A model generated the notes under the pieces. That model had not been told where the DNA came from and did not search any database. It saw only the letters and a program-made list of their open reading frames with translations. Below, in pieces: positions 1 to 9,375 of a stretch of DNA of 50,304 nt. A program made the translations under genes and the position numbers. The number at the start of each line of letters is the position of its first letter. Position 1 is the first letter of the stretch. The stretch covers positions 1-50,304 of the forward strand of contig JASHOE010000035.1 of NCBI GenBank assembly GCA_030041275.1. Reading direction: 5' to 3'. The stretch comes from Streptosporangiaceae bacterium. Lineage in GTDB: Bacteria; Actinomycetota; Actinomycetes; Streptosporangiales; Streptosporangiaceae.

Positions 1-635
1 ATCTCCAGCCGGATCGAGACATCCAGCATCGACACCGGCTCGTCCGCCAGCAGCACACTCGGCCTGGCCGCGAGGGCGCGAGCGAAGGAGACCCGCTGCC
101 GCTGACCTCCCGACAGCTCATACGGATACTTGCCGAGGAACTGCTGGGCCGGGATGAGCCTCACCTGCTCGAGCAGGGCAGCGACCTCCGCGGCCACCTG
201 CTCCTTCGACTCCTTGCCCTGATGCAGCCTGACCGGTCGCTCGAGGTGATGGCTCACGGTGTGCACGGGGTTCAGCGACGAGAATGGATCCTGGAATACA
301 AGCTGGACCTCAGTCTTGTATCGCCGGAACGCGGCGCGGCTCGAGACGTCGACCGGCTTGCCCTCCAGCCGGATCGTCCCGGCCGTGAGCCGTTCCTGCC
401 CGGCCAGCAGCCTGGCGACAGTCGTCTTGCCAGATCCGCTCTCGCCAACCAGGGCTACCACGGCGCCGCGATAGAGGTTGAAGGAAACGTCCCGAACTGC
501 GTGCAGGATGTTGTGCCGGCCGATCTTGAAGTCCTTGCTGACCGAGATCGCCTCTATGGCGAGCGACCCGCGATCGGCGGCCGCGGAGACCACGTCAACG
601 CTCGACCCCACCCCGGCACCAGTCACATCGGTCAC
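1..635 (-). CDS. Dpp/Opp-type ABC transporter ATPase, second subunit (DppF-like), 3' end cut by window edge
   Basis: This ATPase should power import by the peptide-type ABC transporter encoded by the next three genes. About 211 residues are visible and the C-terminus lies outside the window. I translated the minus strand from a GTG at 635, which overlaps the stop of the upstream ATPase gene as GTGA. The Walker A motif GESGSGKTT is near residue 63, followed by a Q-loop QDPFSSLNP, the signature LSGGQRQR and Walker B VLLADEP, in the expected order. It belongs to the two-ATPase Opp/Dpp family because it pairs with a homologous ATPase and two permeases in one overlapped operon. The substrate cannot be read from the ATPase. 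The LacI regulator and divergent GH1 enzyme suggest an oligosaccharide rather than a peptide; that is inference. Confidence 0.9.
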   Translation of the reverse strand, partial: MTDVTGAGVGSSVDVVSAAADRGSLAIEAISVSKDFKIGRHNILHAVRDVSFNLYRGAVVALVGESGSGKTTVARLLAGQERLTAGTIRLEGKPVDVSSRAAFRRYKTEVQLVFQDPFSSLNPVHTVSHHLERPVRLHQGKESKEQVAAEVAALLEQVRLIPAQQFLGKYPYELSGGQRQRVSFARALAARPSVLLADEPVSMLDVSIRLE

Positions 636-1759
636 TGCGCCACCTCCTCGGTGCCCGGCTCGGCTACCGCCGCGAGACTCGCGGCCCCGGCCGGCAGCGG
701 GGCGCCGGGCAGCACGTACGGGCAAGCGGTGACGTGCCCCGGATCCGGCGACGAGGCGACGGGCTCAAGGCTCATGTCCACTTCGGCGCACGCCGACCTG
801 CTGAAGCCGCAGCGCGGTATGAACGGGCACCCTGGCGCGGGGTTGAGCAAGTCGGGTGGCGAGCCGGGAATCCCGGCCAGATCACGCCGCGGGCCGTGCA
901 GGGATGGGAAAGAGTTCAGCAGGCCCATCGTGTACGGGTGCGCGGGCTCGTGGTGGATCTCGGCGGCCGTGGCGATCTCCAGCAGCCGACCCGCGTACAT
1001 GACTGCGATCCGGTCGGCGAACTCGAGCAGCAACGACAGGTCGTGGGTGATGAACAGAATCGAGAACCCGAGGCGCTCTCTCAGCTCCGCGATCTGAGCC
1101 AGGATGTCGCGCTGAACCACGACGTCGAGCGCAGTCGTCGGTTCGTCCATGATGACGACCTCCGGCTCGGTGGCCAGCGCCATCGCGATCATCACTCGCT
1201 GCCGCATGCCGCCAGATAGCTCGTGCGGATAGCTGCGCGACCGAGACCGCGGGATGCCGACGAGATCGAGCAGCGAGCCGACCTTGTCCATCGCCTCATC
1301 CCGGCTCATGTGCAGATGAGCGTGAATGACGTCCAGCATCTGGTCCCGGACGTTCAGCACTGGGTTCAGCGCGTTCATGGCACTCTGGAACACGATGGCG
1401 ATCTCCCGCCATCGCAGGCTGGTCAGCTGATCCAGGCTGAGCTCCAGGATGTTGGCAGGACGGGGCAGGCGGCGACCGTGATACCGGACGGCGCCCCCAG
1501 TGATCAGCGCGGGCGCGCGCAGCAGGCGGCACGCGCCGTAGACCAGTGTGGACTTGCCTGACCCGCTCTCGCCGACCAAGCCGACTACCTCGCCTGCATG
1601 GAGGTCCAGGCTGACGCGGTTGACGGCGCGCACGTCGCCCGCTGGGGTGCGGTAAACCACGGACAGGTCGCTGATCTCGAGTACGGCCTCGCCACGTGAT
1701 CGCGGCTGGATCGGGCCGCCGTATTCGTCCCCGGCTGGCGGGGCGCCGCCCGCGGTCAC
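632..1759 (-). CDS. Dpp/Opp-type ABC transporter ATPase, first subunit (DppD-like)
   Basis: Cytoplasmic ATPase of a peptide-type ABC importer, 375 aa, a usual length for DppD/OppD. Walker [10 protein letters not shown] is at residues 63-71, the Q-loop [10 protein letters not shown] near 124-133, the signature LSGGMRQR at 181-188 and Walker B VVIMDEP at 201-207. The C-terminal extension carries the HEPAHPYT segment and the GCPFIPRC cysteine motif typical of the Opp/Dpp ATPase C-terminal domain. The start overlaps the stop of the DppC-like gene by 4 nt and its stop overlaps the DppF-like start by 4 nt, so the subunits are probably translationally coupled. Family membership is secure; the transported solute is unknown, and no solute-binding protein gene is seen in the window. 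Confidence 0.95.
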   Translation of the reverse strand: MTAGGAPPAGDEYGGPIQPRSRGEAVLEISDLSVVYRTPAGDVRAVNRVSLDLHAGEVVGLVGESGSGKSTLVYGACRLLRAPALITGGAVRYHGRRLPRPANILELSLDQLTSLRWREIAIVFQSAMNALNPVLNVRDQMLDVIHAHLHMSRDEAMDKVGSLLDLVGIPRSRSRSYPHELSGGMRQRVMIAMALATEPEVVIMDEPTTALDVVVQRDILAQIAELRERLGFSILFITHDLSLLLEFADRIAVMYAGRLLEIATAAEIHHEPAHPYTMGLLNSFPSLHGPRRDLAGIPGSPPDLLNPAPGCPFIPRCGFSRSACAEVDMSLEPVASSPDPGHVTACPYVLPGAPLPAGAASLAAVAEPGTEEVAQ

Positions 1760-2847
1760 TTGCGCTGTCCATTCTTGGCAGCCGTGCTGACCTGCCGGGA
1801 GAGCCGGCCATTCGATCCGGGGTCGTCAAGCAGCGAACTGCGGGAGAACGAATGCAGCACCCGGGCGAGCGGACCGCGCTGCTGTGGTGCTGCGTGCAGC
1901 ACGGGTGTCGGGTCCGCCGGGAAGAGCCGGTGCCCAGCTACCTTGCTCAGGCCCGTAGCCGCGCGCAGGCGCGGGTTGCCGAGCTCATCGATGCCGAAGT
2001 TCAGCAGTACCAGCGCGGTTCCCATCAGGGCAACGGCGATGCCAGGTGGCGCCCACCACCACCACGCGCCCTGCGTCATGGCCTCCTGGCTCTGCGCCCA
2101 GTAGAGCATCGTGCCGAGGCTAAAGCTGTTCAGGTCGGCGACGCCGATAAAGGCCAGGGCCACCGACGCGCCGATCGCGAACAGCACGGTGTTCACAAAG
2201 CTCGCCGCGATCAGGCTGATCTCGTTCGGCACGATCTCCGAAAAGAGGATCCGCCACGTCCGCTCGCCGGTCTCGCGGGCTGCCGCGACAAAGTCGCGGT
2301 TAGTGATCGCCAGGGTCTGGGCGCGAATCAGCCTTGCCCCCCACGGCCAGTTGAGCGCGGTCAGCACGACGCCCGTGGCCAGCAAGCCCTGCCGCGGCTC
2401 GTAGCCGAGCAGGATGATGAGCAACGGCAGCGCGGGAAGGACCAGCACCACGTTGGCGATCAGCATCAGCACCTCGTCCCACGCGCCGCCGAGGTACGCA
2501 GCTGACACGCCAACGATGATCGATAGCGCGGTAGCCACGGCGCCGACGACGATCGCGAGCACCAAGGTCAGGCCGATCCCGGTGAGCAACTGCGACAGCA
2601 CATCCTGGCCGCTCTGGGTAGTACCGAGCAGGTGTGCCGCGCTGGGCGCTTGCATGGACAGCGCGGGCGACGGGTTCTGGTACCCAGGGCTGTAGGGGGC
2701 AACAAACGGGCCGACAATCGCGATGATGACGAAGATTCCAAGCAGCACCACTCCGACCTTGGCCTTGGTCGGCAGCCGACGCCAGCGCCCGATCGGCTGA
2801 TCCGCGGGTAGCAGTACGGCCGGCTTGGCCATCGGCACCGCCGTCAT
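1756..2847 (-). CDS. Dpp/Opp-type ABC transporter permease (DppC-like)
   Basis: Inner-membrane permease, 363 aa. After a cytoplasmic N-terminus there is a hydrophobic segment around residues 31-50, then the family's large extracytoplasmic stretch and further membrane spans. The EAA-loop that contacts the ATPases is visible as DFVAAARETGERTWRILFSE. The C-terminal tail after the last span is longer than usual (about 70 residues, arginine-rich and of low complexity). The gene overlaps both neighbours by 4 nt. With the DppB-like protein it should form the transmembrane channel. Confidence 0.93.
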   Translation of the reverse strand: MTAVPMAKPAVLLPADQPIGRWRRLPTKAKVGVVLLGIFVIIAIVGPFVAPYSPGYQNPSPALSMQAPSAAHLLGTTQSGQDVLSQLLTGIGLTLVLAIVVGAVATALSIIVGVSAAYLGGAWDEVLMLIANVVLVLPALPLLIILLGYEPRQGLLATGVVLTALNWPWGARLIRAQTLAITNRDFVAAARETGERTWRILFSEIVPNEISLIAASFVNTVLFAIGASVALAFIGVADLNSFSLGTMLYWAQSQEAMTQGAWWWWAPPGIAVALMGTALVLLNFGIDELGNPRLRAATGLSKVAGHRLFPADPTPVLHAAPQQRGPLARVLHSFSRSSLLDDPGSNGRLSRQVSTAAKNGQRK

Positions 2848-3836
2848 GACGTCGCCTCCCTTGCGCGCACCCTGGGATCGACGAACACCAGCACGAGGTC
2901 GATGATCAGGTTCGCCAGCAGCACGGCGAAGGTGATGAGCAGGAAGCAGGCCTGCATGACCGGGTAGTCGTTGGAGCTCACGGAGTTGAGCAGCAGGAGC
3001 CCGATGCCGGGATAGGAGAACACGATCTCCATGACCAGTGCACCGGACACGACGAAACCGATCGCCAGGCCGAACCCCTGCAGTTGCGGAAGCAGCGCGT
3101 TGCGCGCGGCGTACGTGAACACCACCCGCCGGTCCGGCAGGCCCTTCGCCTGCGCGGCAAGGACGTAGTCCTCGCCGATCGTGGTGATCATGACGTTGCG
3201 CATCTGCAGCATCCAGCCGGCCATAGAGGTGATGACGATCGTGAAAGCCGGCAGCAGCGAGTGGTCGATCGCGCTTGCGATGAAACTCCAGTCCCAGCCG
3301 GGTACCAGAACTTCCCCGTTGTAACCCTGCGCTATCGGGAACCAGTGCAGTTTGACGGCGAGCACCTCAATCAGGACGAGCGCGAGGAAGAAATACGGGA
3401 TCGCCTGAATGAACATCAGCCCCGGCAGCGCGCGGTCCAGCGATCCGCCGTGCCGCCAGCCTGCCACGATGCCGAGGGCGGTGCCGACGAAGAAGGCGAT
3501 CACCGTGGCACTGCCGACCAGCGTGAGAGTCCACGGGATCGCCGCGCCCACCAGCGTTGACACCTTCGCCGGGTAATTCGCCAGGGAGGTGCCGAAGTTG
3601 AAATGGGCGATGTCGACGAGGTAGTGACCGTACTGGCTCAGCAGCGAGCCCGGATGCCCAATGCCGAGCATGGCCTCGATCGCTTTCTGCGCTGAGGGCT
3701 GCAAGGTCCCCGGGAACTTGGACATGATGGCCTCAACGACGTTCCCCGGGATCGCCCGCGGGATGAAGAAGTTGAGGGTGATGGCCACCCAGGCTGCGAC
3801 GACGTAGAAGGCCAGGCGCCGAAGGATGAAGGGCAT
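2844..3836 (-). CDS. Dpp/Opp-type ABC transporter permease (DppB-like)
   Basis: Inner-membrane permease, 330 aa, with the N-terminal span typical of DppB, a periplasmic-type loop and about five further spans. The EAA-loop reads DYVLAAQAKGLPDRRVVFTY. The ATG at 3836 is preceded by an AGGAGG ribosome-binding site that overlaps the TAG stop of the LacI-family gene, only 8 nt upstream. Regulator and transporter are therefore probably one transcription unit, with the regulator controlling its own synthesis. Confidence 0.94.
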   Translation of the reverse strand: MPFILRRLAFYVVAAWVAITLNFFIPRAIPGNVVEAIMSKFPGTLQPSAQKAIEAMLGIGHPGSLLSQYGHYLVDIAHFNFGTSLANYPAKVSTLVGAAIPWTLTLVGSATVIAFFVGTALGIVAGWRHGGSLDRALPGLMFIQAIPYFFLALVLIEVLAVKLHWFPIAQGYNGEVLVPGWDWSFIASAIDHSLLPAFTIVITSMAGWMLQMRNVMITTIGEDYVLAAQAKGLPDRRVVFTYAARNALLPQLQGFGLAIGFVVSGALVMEIVFSYPGIGLLLLNSVSSNDYPVMQACFLLITFAVLLANLIIDLVLVFVDPRVRAREATS

Positions 3837-3844
3837 GCCGCCTC

Positions 3845-5128
3845 CTAAACGGGCGCGCCGGCAGCCCGGCGACCATCGGTCGTGGGGGTGGGTGAGCCAT
3901 CAGCCGGACGGACGACGTGGGTCGGCTGAACAAGCTGGCGTGTCGCGGTCCCGCGCGGGCAGCCGCAGCTCGAGCGGAGCACGAGCTCGGTCGGCAGCAG
4001 CTGCACCGCTGGCAGAAGGCTGGGCGCAGCAATCCGCTCCAGCAGTCGCGCGCACGCCTGCTCACCGAGCAGCCGCATCGGCTGGTGCACCGTCGTGAGG
4101 CCAGGCTGGACGAGGCCGCCCACGAAGATGTCGTCAAAGCCGGTGACCGCTACGTCCTCGGGGACACGCACGCCCGATCTCGTGAGCGCCTGCAGCACGC
4201 CAATGGCCATCTGATCGTTTGCGCAGACCACCGCGTCCGGCAGCGAGGTCCCCCAGCTGGCTAGCAGCGCGGCCGCGGCATCCTCGCCGCTCTGCACGCT
4301 GAACAGCCCGTCGTAGCTGCCGATCAGCTGTGCGTCTGGATGCGCGCGCAGGACATCCGCGAGGGCCAGCCGCCGCTGTTTGGCGTCCGGAGCGGTGGGC
4401 GGACCATCCACATGAAAGAGCCGGCGCCTGCCGTGATCGGCGACCAGGTGGGTGACGATGGCAGCGGCCCCCGCCCGGTTGTCGGCTGTGACCACGTCGG
4501 CTGCGCGCTCGTCGGGATCACCGGCAATGACCACGACGGGCAATCGCTCAGCGAGCCGGGCGAGGACGGGCGTGGGCACGATTCCCTCGCCGATCAGCAG
4601 CCCATCGACCTTCCCGGAGAGCGACAGCAGCCGGGGAAAGAAGGTCAGCGGGCCGCCCGGCGCGGTGACCCAGTCAAAGTCCTTGTCCTCCCGCAGGTAC
4701 GTGATCAGTAGCGACAGGTCGTGATCGCGAAGGCGCGCTTCGACTCCCCGCAGCACTTCGTCGTAGAACAGCAAGCTCATGCTCTCGATGTCGTACTGCC
4801 GCGGGGCGAGACCGACGTGCTCGACGCACACCAGCCCGATCACGTTCTTGCGGCGACGCGACAGGCTCTGCGCGGCACCGTCGGGCACGTAACCGAGTTG
4901 CTCGATGACCTGCTGTACGCGCGCCCTGGTGGCAGCACGCACCCGGTCCTGTCCGTGCACGACGCGCGAAACGGTCGCCGTTGATACGCCCGCAAGCCGC
5001 GCGACGTCATACAGCGTCGCGGTCGATGCCCGGCCAGCCTCAGCCTCGCGCTCGGGCGACGCCGAGAGCACCGAGTCCAGCCCTTCCAGGCTGACTGCAC
5101 CAGGCTGATCGTCGCCGCCAGGGGTCAC
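3845..5128 (-). CDS. LacI-family transcriptional regulator, first gene of the transporter operon
   Basis: DNA-binding sugar-responsive repressor, about 427 aa from the GTG at 5128. The frame is open up to a TTG at 5200, but that would add an unusual proline/tryptophan-rich leader. The LacI helix-turn-helix TLYDVARLAGVSTATVSRVV lies at about residues 38-57 of the shorter form, after an unconserved leader. The hinge region and a periplasmic-binding-protein-like effector domain follow (CANDQMAIGVLQAL and VTGFDDIFV are typical). The proline-rich tail after LRSSCGCPRG is extra. It is divergent from a GH1 beta-glucosidase and shares an intergenic region with two identical palindromes that are good operator candidates. 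A beta-glucoside or its breakdown product as effector is inferred from context only. Confidence 0.92.
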   Translation of the reverse strand: MTPGGDDQPGAVSLEGLDSVLSASPEREAEAGRASTATLYDVARLAGVSTATVSRVVHGQDRVRAATRARVQQVIEQLGYVPDGAAQSLSRRRKNVIGLVCVEHVGLAPRQYDIESMSLLFYDEVLRGVEARLRDHDLSLLITYLREDKDFDWVTAPGGPLTFFPRLLSLSGKVDGLLIGEGIVPTPVLARLAERLPVVVIAGDPDERAADVVTADNRAGAAAIVTHLVADHGRRRLFHVDGPPTAPDAKQRRLALADVLRAHPDAQLIGSYDGLFSVQSGEDAAAALLASWGTSLPDAVVCANDQMAIGVLQALTRSGVRVPEDVAVTGFDDIFVGGLVQPGLTTVHQPMRLLGEQACARLLERIAAPSLLPAVQLLPTELVLRSSCGCPRGTATRQLVQPTHVVRPADGSPTPTTDGRRAAGAPV

Positions 5129-5217
5129 ACGGCCACCGCCCGCCAATGAAGATCGACGCTCCGGACCATTTGCTCGCCATCCCCAATGTAGTGGGGCCAA
5201 AAGGGTTCAGATCGAGT

Positions 5218-5255
5218 GATCTAAGCGCTTACATCGGCCGATCTAAGCGCTTACA
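5218..5255. promoter_or_regulatory. Tandem LacI-type operators between regulator operon and beta-glucosidase gene
   Basis: The 16-bp sequence GATCTAAGCGCTTACA occurs twice, at 5218-5233 and 5240-5255. Each copy contains the perfect palindrome TAAGCGCTTA (5222-5231 and 5244-5253), with the AAnCGnTT-like core typical of LacI/GalR operators. The 22-bp repeat distance is about two helical turns, so two dimers would bind the same DNA face. The sites lie 90 bp upstream of the LacI-family start and 78 bp upstream of the GH1 start, so one pair could control both directions. Confidence 0.85.
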
Positions 5256-5332
5256 CTAAGACTCGCTGTAAGGCCCGTCAAGGCCGCACGGCGCGCTGAT
5301 ATCAGCTTGAGACGTCCGCCTAGGAGGAGCCG

Positions 5333-6787
5333 ATGACCACAGCGGGGTCCAGCCCTAACGGAGCCTTCCCCTTCCCAGAAGGCTTCGTCTGGGGAGCGTC
5401 CACCGCGGCTTACCAGGTCGAAGGAGCGGTACGGACCGACGGAAGAGGACCATCGGTCTGGGACACCTTCAGCCATCAGCCGGGCAATGTCCGCGGTGGC
5501 GACACCGGCGACATCGCCTGCGACTCCTACCACCGATACCGGGAGGACGTCGCGCTGCTGGCCTCGTTCGGCTTGAACGCCTACCGCTTCTCGATCTCAT
5601 GGCCGCGCGTGCAGCCTGGTGGCCGCGGGGCGGCTAACCAGAAGGGCCTTGATTACTACCGCTCGGTGCTCGACGCGCTAGGCGAGCGCGGCATCGCGGC
5701 CGTGGCGACCTTGTATCACTGGGATCTTCCGCAGGAGCTTCAGGACGACGGGGGCTGGGTGTCACGCGACACCGCCAAGCGCTTCGCAGACTACTGCGCC
5801 CTGGTCGGTAGCGCGCTCGGCGATCAGGTGTCGCACTGGATCACACTGAACGAGCCGCAGGTGGTCTCGAGCCATGGCTACCGCACCGGCGACCACGCCC
5901 CGGGGATAGCCGACGACGCCGCCGCCGCAGCCGCCACTCATCATCTGCTGCTTGGCCATGGCCTGGCGATGCGCGCACTGCGCGATGTCCTGCCCGGCGG
6001 CACCCCGATCGGGCTGGCATTCGACCTGCATCCGGTCGTGTTGCTCGGCGAGGACCGGACGGCGAACCTCGAGCAAGCGCGATCCATTACCGACGCCGAG
6101 CTGAATGGCATGTACCTCGAGCCGATCCTGCGCGGCTCCTATCCGGCCCAGGCGCCCGCCTCGCTGGTCCCGCCCGCCGCGCTTGTCGCCGCCGGAGACA
6201 TGGAGGCGATCAGCCAGCCGATCGATTTTATCGGCGTCAACTACTACGCCGCGGTTTACCTGCGGACCGGCGACCCCGGGGATCTGCGCCGCAACGAGTT
6301 GGTGCCGAGATGCGCTGTGCCCGGCGTCGTCGAGTACCGTCCGGCCAGACTCGAGGTAACGCCGATGGGCTGGCTTGTCGACCCCGACGGGTTGTACGAG
6401 CTGCTGGTGCGCTTGTCGAAGGACGCGCCGGACGTCCCGTTGTACATCACCGAGAACGGTCGCGCCGCCGAGGACTACATCGACCCGGAAGGTGCGGTGC
6501 ACGACCCTGAGCGCGTCAGGTACCTGCACGAGCACATGGAAGCGGCGGCCCGCGCAATCAAGGACGGCGTCAAGCTGGCCGGATATTTTGTCTGGTCCCT
6601 GCTGGACAACTTCGAGTGGGGCTGGGGCTACCAGAAGCGCTTCGGGATCGTCTTCGTCGACTTCGGCACCCAGCGCCGCATACCGAAATCAAGCGCCGAG
6701 TTCTACTCGCAGGTGGCGCGCGCCAACGCGCTGCCCCCGCTACCGGAGCGATGGCCCGGCCACCTAGCGAGCGCCACCGACGACTAG
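5333..6787 (+). CDS. GH1 family beta-glucosidase
   Basis: Retaining beta-glycosidase of family GH1, 484 aa, full length for the family. The N-terminal signature FPEGFVWGASTAAYQVEGA is present. The acid/base motif TLNEP places Glu174 and the nucleophile motif YITENG places Glu374. No signal peptide is visible, so the enzyme should act in the cytoplasm on imported disaccharides or short beta-glucosides. The ATG at 5333 has a strong GGAGGA ribosome-binding site. It is divergent from the LacI-Dpp operon and shares its operator region, which suggests uptake and hydrolysis are co-regulated. GH1 includes several specificities; beta-glucosidase is the commonest in actinomycetes. Confidence 0.95.
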   Translation: MTTAGSSPNGAFPFPEGFVWGASTAAYQVEGAVRTDGRGPSVWDTFSHQPGNVRGGDTGDIACDSYHRYREDVALLASFGLNAYRFSISWPRVQPGGRGAANQKGLDYYRSVLDALGERGIAAVATLYHWDLPQELQDDGGWVSRDTAKRFADYCALVGSALGDQVSHWITLNEPQVVSSHGYRTGDHAPGIADDAAAAAATHHLLLGHGLAMRALRDVLPGGTPIGLAFDLHPVVLLGEDRTANLEQARSITDAELNGMYLEPILRGSYPAQAPASLVPPAALVAAGDMEAISQPIDFIGVNYYAAVYLRTGDPGDLRRNELVPRCAVPGVVEYRPARLEVTPMGWLVDPDGLYELLVRLSKDAPDVPLYITENGRAAEDYIDPEGAVHDPERVRYLHEHMEAAARAIKDGVKLAGYFVWSLLDNFEWGWGYQKRFGIVFVDFGTQRRIPKSSAEFYSQVARANALPPLPERWPGHLASATDD

Positions 6788-6860
6788 CGCGCGGAAACCT
6801 GCGCCGTCGAGGCGACCGCACTCCTCGTCGTCACACCGCAGCCCAGGCGACACCTGTCAA

Positions 6861-7718
6861 TTACTGCGCTAGCTGCAGGATCGCGTTCGACTCGTCCGGC
6901 GTGAGCTCCAACGACGCGGCTGCCACGTTGTCCGCGACATGCTCGGCTGAGCCCGAGCCGGGTATCGGCAGGATCTGCGATGACCGGCCGAGCAGCCACG
7001 CGATGGCGACGTCGCGCGGCTCTACGCCGAGCCGACGAGCGGCGTTCAGCACCGGGGGCACCCTGTCGATGTTCTGCAGCGGCGCCCACGGCAGGAAGAC
7101 GAGCGACTCGGAGTCGCACAGGTCGACCATCGACTCTGATGACCGGTCGCCGAGGTTGTAGCGGTTCTGCACCGACACCACGGGCGTAAGCCTCTGCATC
7201 TCGCGAAGCTGCTGCTCGGTTACGTTCGAGACGCCGATGTGCCGGATCTTGCCCTCGTCGCGCAGTTCGACCAGAGCGCCGATGGAGTCGGCGATCGGGA
7301 CTCTCGAGTCCGGCCGGTGGAATTGGTACAGCGGGATCTGATCGAGCCTCAGTCTGCGCAGGCTCCCCTCGCACGCCTCGCGCAGATGTTCCGGCCGACC
7401 GTCCGGCTCCCACCGGCCGGGCCCTGGCCGGACGAGGCCGCCCTTGGTGGCGATCACCAGGTCGTCCGGGTAGGGGTGCAGCGTCTCAGCAATCAGTTCC
7501 TCGCTGACCTCCGGGCCGTAGGAGTCGGCCGTGTCGATGAAATTCACGCCCAGATCGACCGCCGTACGCACGGCAGCCTTGGCCCTGTCCCTGTCCTGCG
7601 GCAGCCCCCAGACGCCGCTGCCGGTGATCCGCATAGCGCCGAAGCCCAGCCGGTTCACCGTCAGATCGCCACCGACGTCGATCGTTCCTGCTGCTGCCGC
7701 GTTGCTGCTGCTGCTCAT
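6861..7718 (-). CDS. Aldo/keto reductase
   Basis: NADPH-dependent oxidoreductase of the aldo/keto reductase superfamily, 285 aa from the ATG at 7718. That ATG has a GGAGGGG ribosome-binding site; the frame is open to a TTG at 7745 without a comparable site. The catalytic tetrad is visible as Asp62 and Tyr67 (FIDTADSYGPE), Lys92 (IATKGG) and His134 (YQFHRPD). The C-terminal cofactor-binding part is visible as ILPIPGSGSAEHVADNVAAA. The gene converges on the GH1 gene with a 73-bp gap. The physiological substrate cannot be predicted. Confidence 0.93.
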   Translation of the reverse strand: MSSSSNAAAAGTIDVGGDLTVNRLGFGAMRITGSGVWGLPQDRDRAKAAVRTAVDLGVNFIDTADSYGPEVSEELIAETLHPYPDDLVIATKGGLVRPGPGRWEPDGRPEHLREACEGSLRRLRLDQIPLYQFHRPDSRVPIADSIGALVELRDEGKIRHIGVSNVTEQQLREMQRLTPVVSVQNRYNLGDRSSESMVDLCDSESLVFLPWAPLQNIDRVPPVLNAARRLGVEPRDVAIAWLLGRSSQILPIPGSGSAEHVADNVAAASLELTPDESNAILQLAQ

Positions 7719-7852
7719 GAACCCCTCCAGCTGAGCCGTGGCCAAACGGCCTCGTCGGCGTGGCGGACGTTCCCTTTATTAACCCTAGATGAGCCATGAC
7801 CGGAGCCGGTGCCGCGGTCGCCGGAAGCCGGCTACGTAGGCGGCCCAGCGTT

Positions 7853-8473
7853 TCATCGGCGGACCGTGCCAGCTGGCGGCACCACCGTCACGCCCGGCCA
7901 CCGGGCGCTAACGCGCTGTCTTGCCAGGCGCGCGAACGACGTCTCCGGCGTCACCCGCACCGGATTTACCCGCCAGACCCCGTTGAGCAGGTCAGGAAGG
8001 CCGTGTGGCGCGCAGACCTCGATGGCGTCCGCGCAGAGTGTGACCGCGACGCACGTCGCGGTTTCCGGCCAGGTCGAGACGGCCTCGTGAACGCACCGGA
8101 ACGGCTCAACCGGCGGCCCGCCGAAGTACTCGTGGTACCAGGTATGCACCGCCGCCTGATTCGTCGGCTCCCATGACAAGTCCGCGAGCGCACGCAGCGC
8201 CTCGTCGGCAGCCACGTCACGCTCCCTAGCCAGATCGTCCGGGTCGAAGAAAGCGACGTCGATGTCGTTCACCTCGGCGGGCTCGAACCTGCCGTATCGC
8301 TCACCCCACACCACGTCACGGACCACGCCCGCCCCGATCCACGCGTCCGGTAGGCCGCTGCTTGCCACCAGCGTGAGCGCCCGCATGAACCAGGCGTTGC
8401 GCCGCAACAGTTCGGTGAGAGCGGCCGCGTCGGCTGTCTCGACGCCGGGGCAGTCATGACGGCGGTCCGTCAC
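7853..8473 (-). CDS. Nucleotidyltransferase-like protein (NTP_transf_6/DUF925 type)
   Basis: About 206 aa from the GTG at 8473; the frame is open further upstream, but the recognisable domain begins just after this codon. The N-terminal part LLRRNAWFMRAL, the segment LPDAWIGAGVVRDVVW and the metal-binding-like motif NDIDVAFFD match my recollection of the NTP_transf_6 family. WPETATCVAV and APHGLPDLL further on also fit. The family has a nucleotidyltransferase fold without a well-established reaction. The gene is divergent from an alpha/beta hydrolase with only 57 bp between the chosen starts. Confidence 0.8.
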   Translation of the reverse strand: MTDRRHDCPGVETADAAALTELLRRNAWFMRALTLVASSGLPDAWIGAGVVRDVVWGERYGRFEPAEVNDIDVAFFDPDDLARERDVAADEALRALADLSWEPTNQAAVHTWYHEYFGGPPVEPFRCVHEAVSTWPETATCVAVTLCADAIEVCAPHGLPDLLNGVWRVNPVRVTPETSFARLARQRVSARWPGVTVVPPAGTVRR

Positions 8474-8530
8474 TGAGCCCGCCGCGATATCGGAGTGATC
8501 CGAGACGCGAATAGCACTAACGTCAAAGGC

Positions 8531-9307
8531 ATGCAGACCATGGTGCCCGCTGGGTCCGACAAGATCTGGGCCGAGGACTCCGGCGGAGAGGGACCGGCAC
8601 TCCTGTTGCTGCACGAGGGCGTCGCAGACGCCAGAATGTGGGACCCCATCTGGCCAGCGCTCACTGCCGCGTGCCGGGCGATCCGCTATGACGTGCGCGG
8701 CTACGACCGGTCTCCAGAGGCAACTGAGAACTACACGCTGCTGGGCGATGCGCTCACCGTGCTCGACCACTTCGGCATAGCGAAAGCACACGTGGCCGGC
8801 TGCAGCATGGGTGGTGGCACCGCTATCGAGCTCGCGGTGGCCCATCCCGGCCGAGTTCGCTCGCTCGTGCTGCTCTGCCCTGGTATTCCCGGCTACGCCT
8901 ACCCGGAAGATGCGGCCCTGGAAGCCCGTTTCGATGAGGCCGCAGCGGCCGGTGACACAGAAGGCCTGGTACGGCTCAGCCTTGAGCAGTGGGGCCGGTC
9001 GGGCGATGACCCGCAGGTCACCGAGCTCATGCGCAGCGCGATGCGCGCCTGGGAGAACGAGGAGCGCTTTCAGCAGCGCGGAGAGCCAGTCTTCGAGCGG
9101 CTATGCGAGCTTCGGATTCCGGTCGTGCTGCTGGTGGGTGACCGCGACGATCCAGGCCTGATCGCCAGCAACGAGGCCGCCGCTGAGCGCATACCCGGCT
9201 GCGAGTTCATCCGCATCGCCGGTGTCGATCACTACCCGACGATGCGTGCGCCGCAGCTCGTCACCGAGGCGATCCTGCACCACTTGTCGGGTTCGCCTGA
9301 CGAATGA
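8531..9307 (+). CDS. Alpha/beta hydrolase
   Basis: Cytoplasmic alpha/beta-fold hydrolase, 258 aa from the ATG at 8531. A second ATG at 8540 is also possible, and an AAAGG lies shortly before both. The frame opens at a GTG at 8495 without a spaced ribosome-binding site. The oxyanion segment LLLLHEG, nucleophile elbow GCSMGG (Ser92), acid region LLVGDRDD (Asp204 or Asp206) and GVDHYP (His234) are in the right order. Such proteins include esterases, lactonases and C-C hydrolases, so the substrate is open. Confidence 0.9.
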   Translation: MQTMVPAGSDKIWAEDSGGEGPALLLLHEGVADARMWDPIWPALTAACRAIRYDVRGYDRSPEATENYTLLGDALTVLDHFGIAKAHVAGCSMGGGTAIELAVAHPGRVRSLVLLCPGIPGYAYPEDAALEARFDEAAAAGDTEGLVRLSLEQWGRSGDDPQVTELMRSAMRAWENEERFQQRGEPVFERLCELRIPVVLLVGDRDDPGLIASNEAAAERIPGCEFIRIAGVDHYPTMRAPQLVTEAILHHLSGSPDE

Positions 9308-9375
9308 GCGTCACGGGCTGAGGCGTGGCCAGAGGCCGAAGCCCGCGCACCACGCCTCGCACCCGCACTCGGCCG

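Noticed and set aside
5181..5196. CCCCA-N6-TGGGG inverted repeat as a further operator
   Set aside because: Only 5-bp arms and unlike the LacI-type palindromes next to it; too weak to claim.
5762..6535. 257-codon minus-strand frame within the GH1 gene
   Set aside because: Antisense shadow of a gene with complete catalytic motifs.
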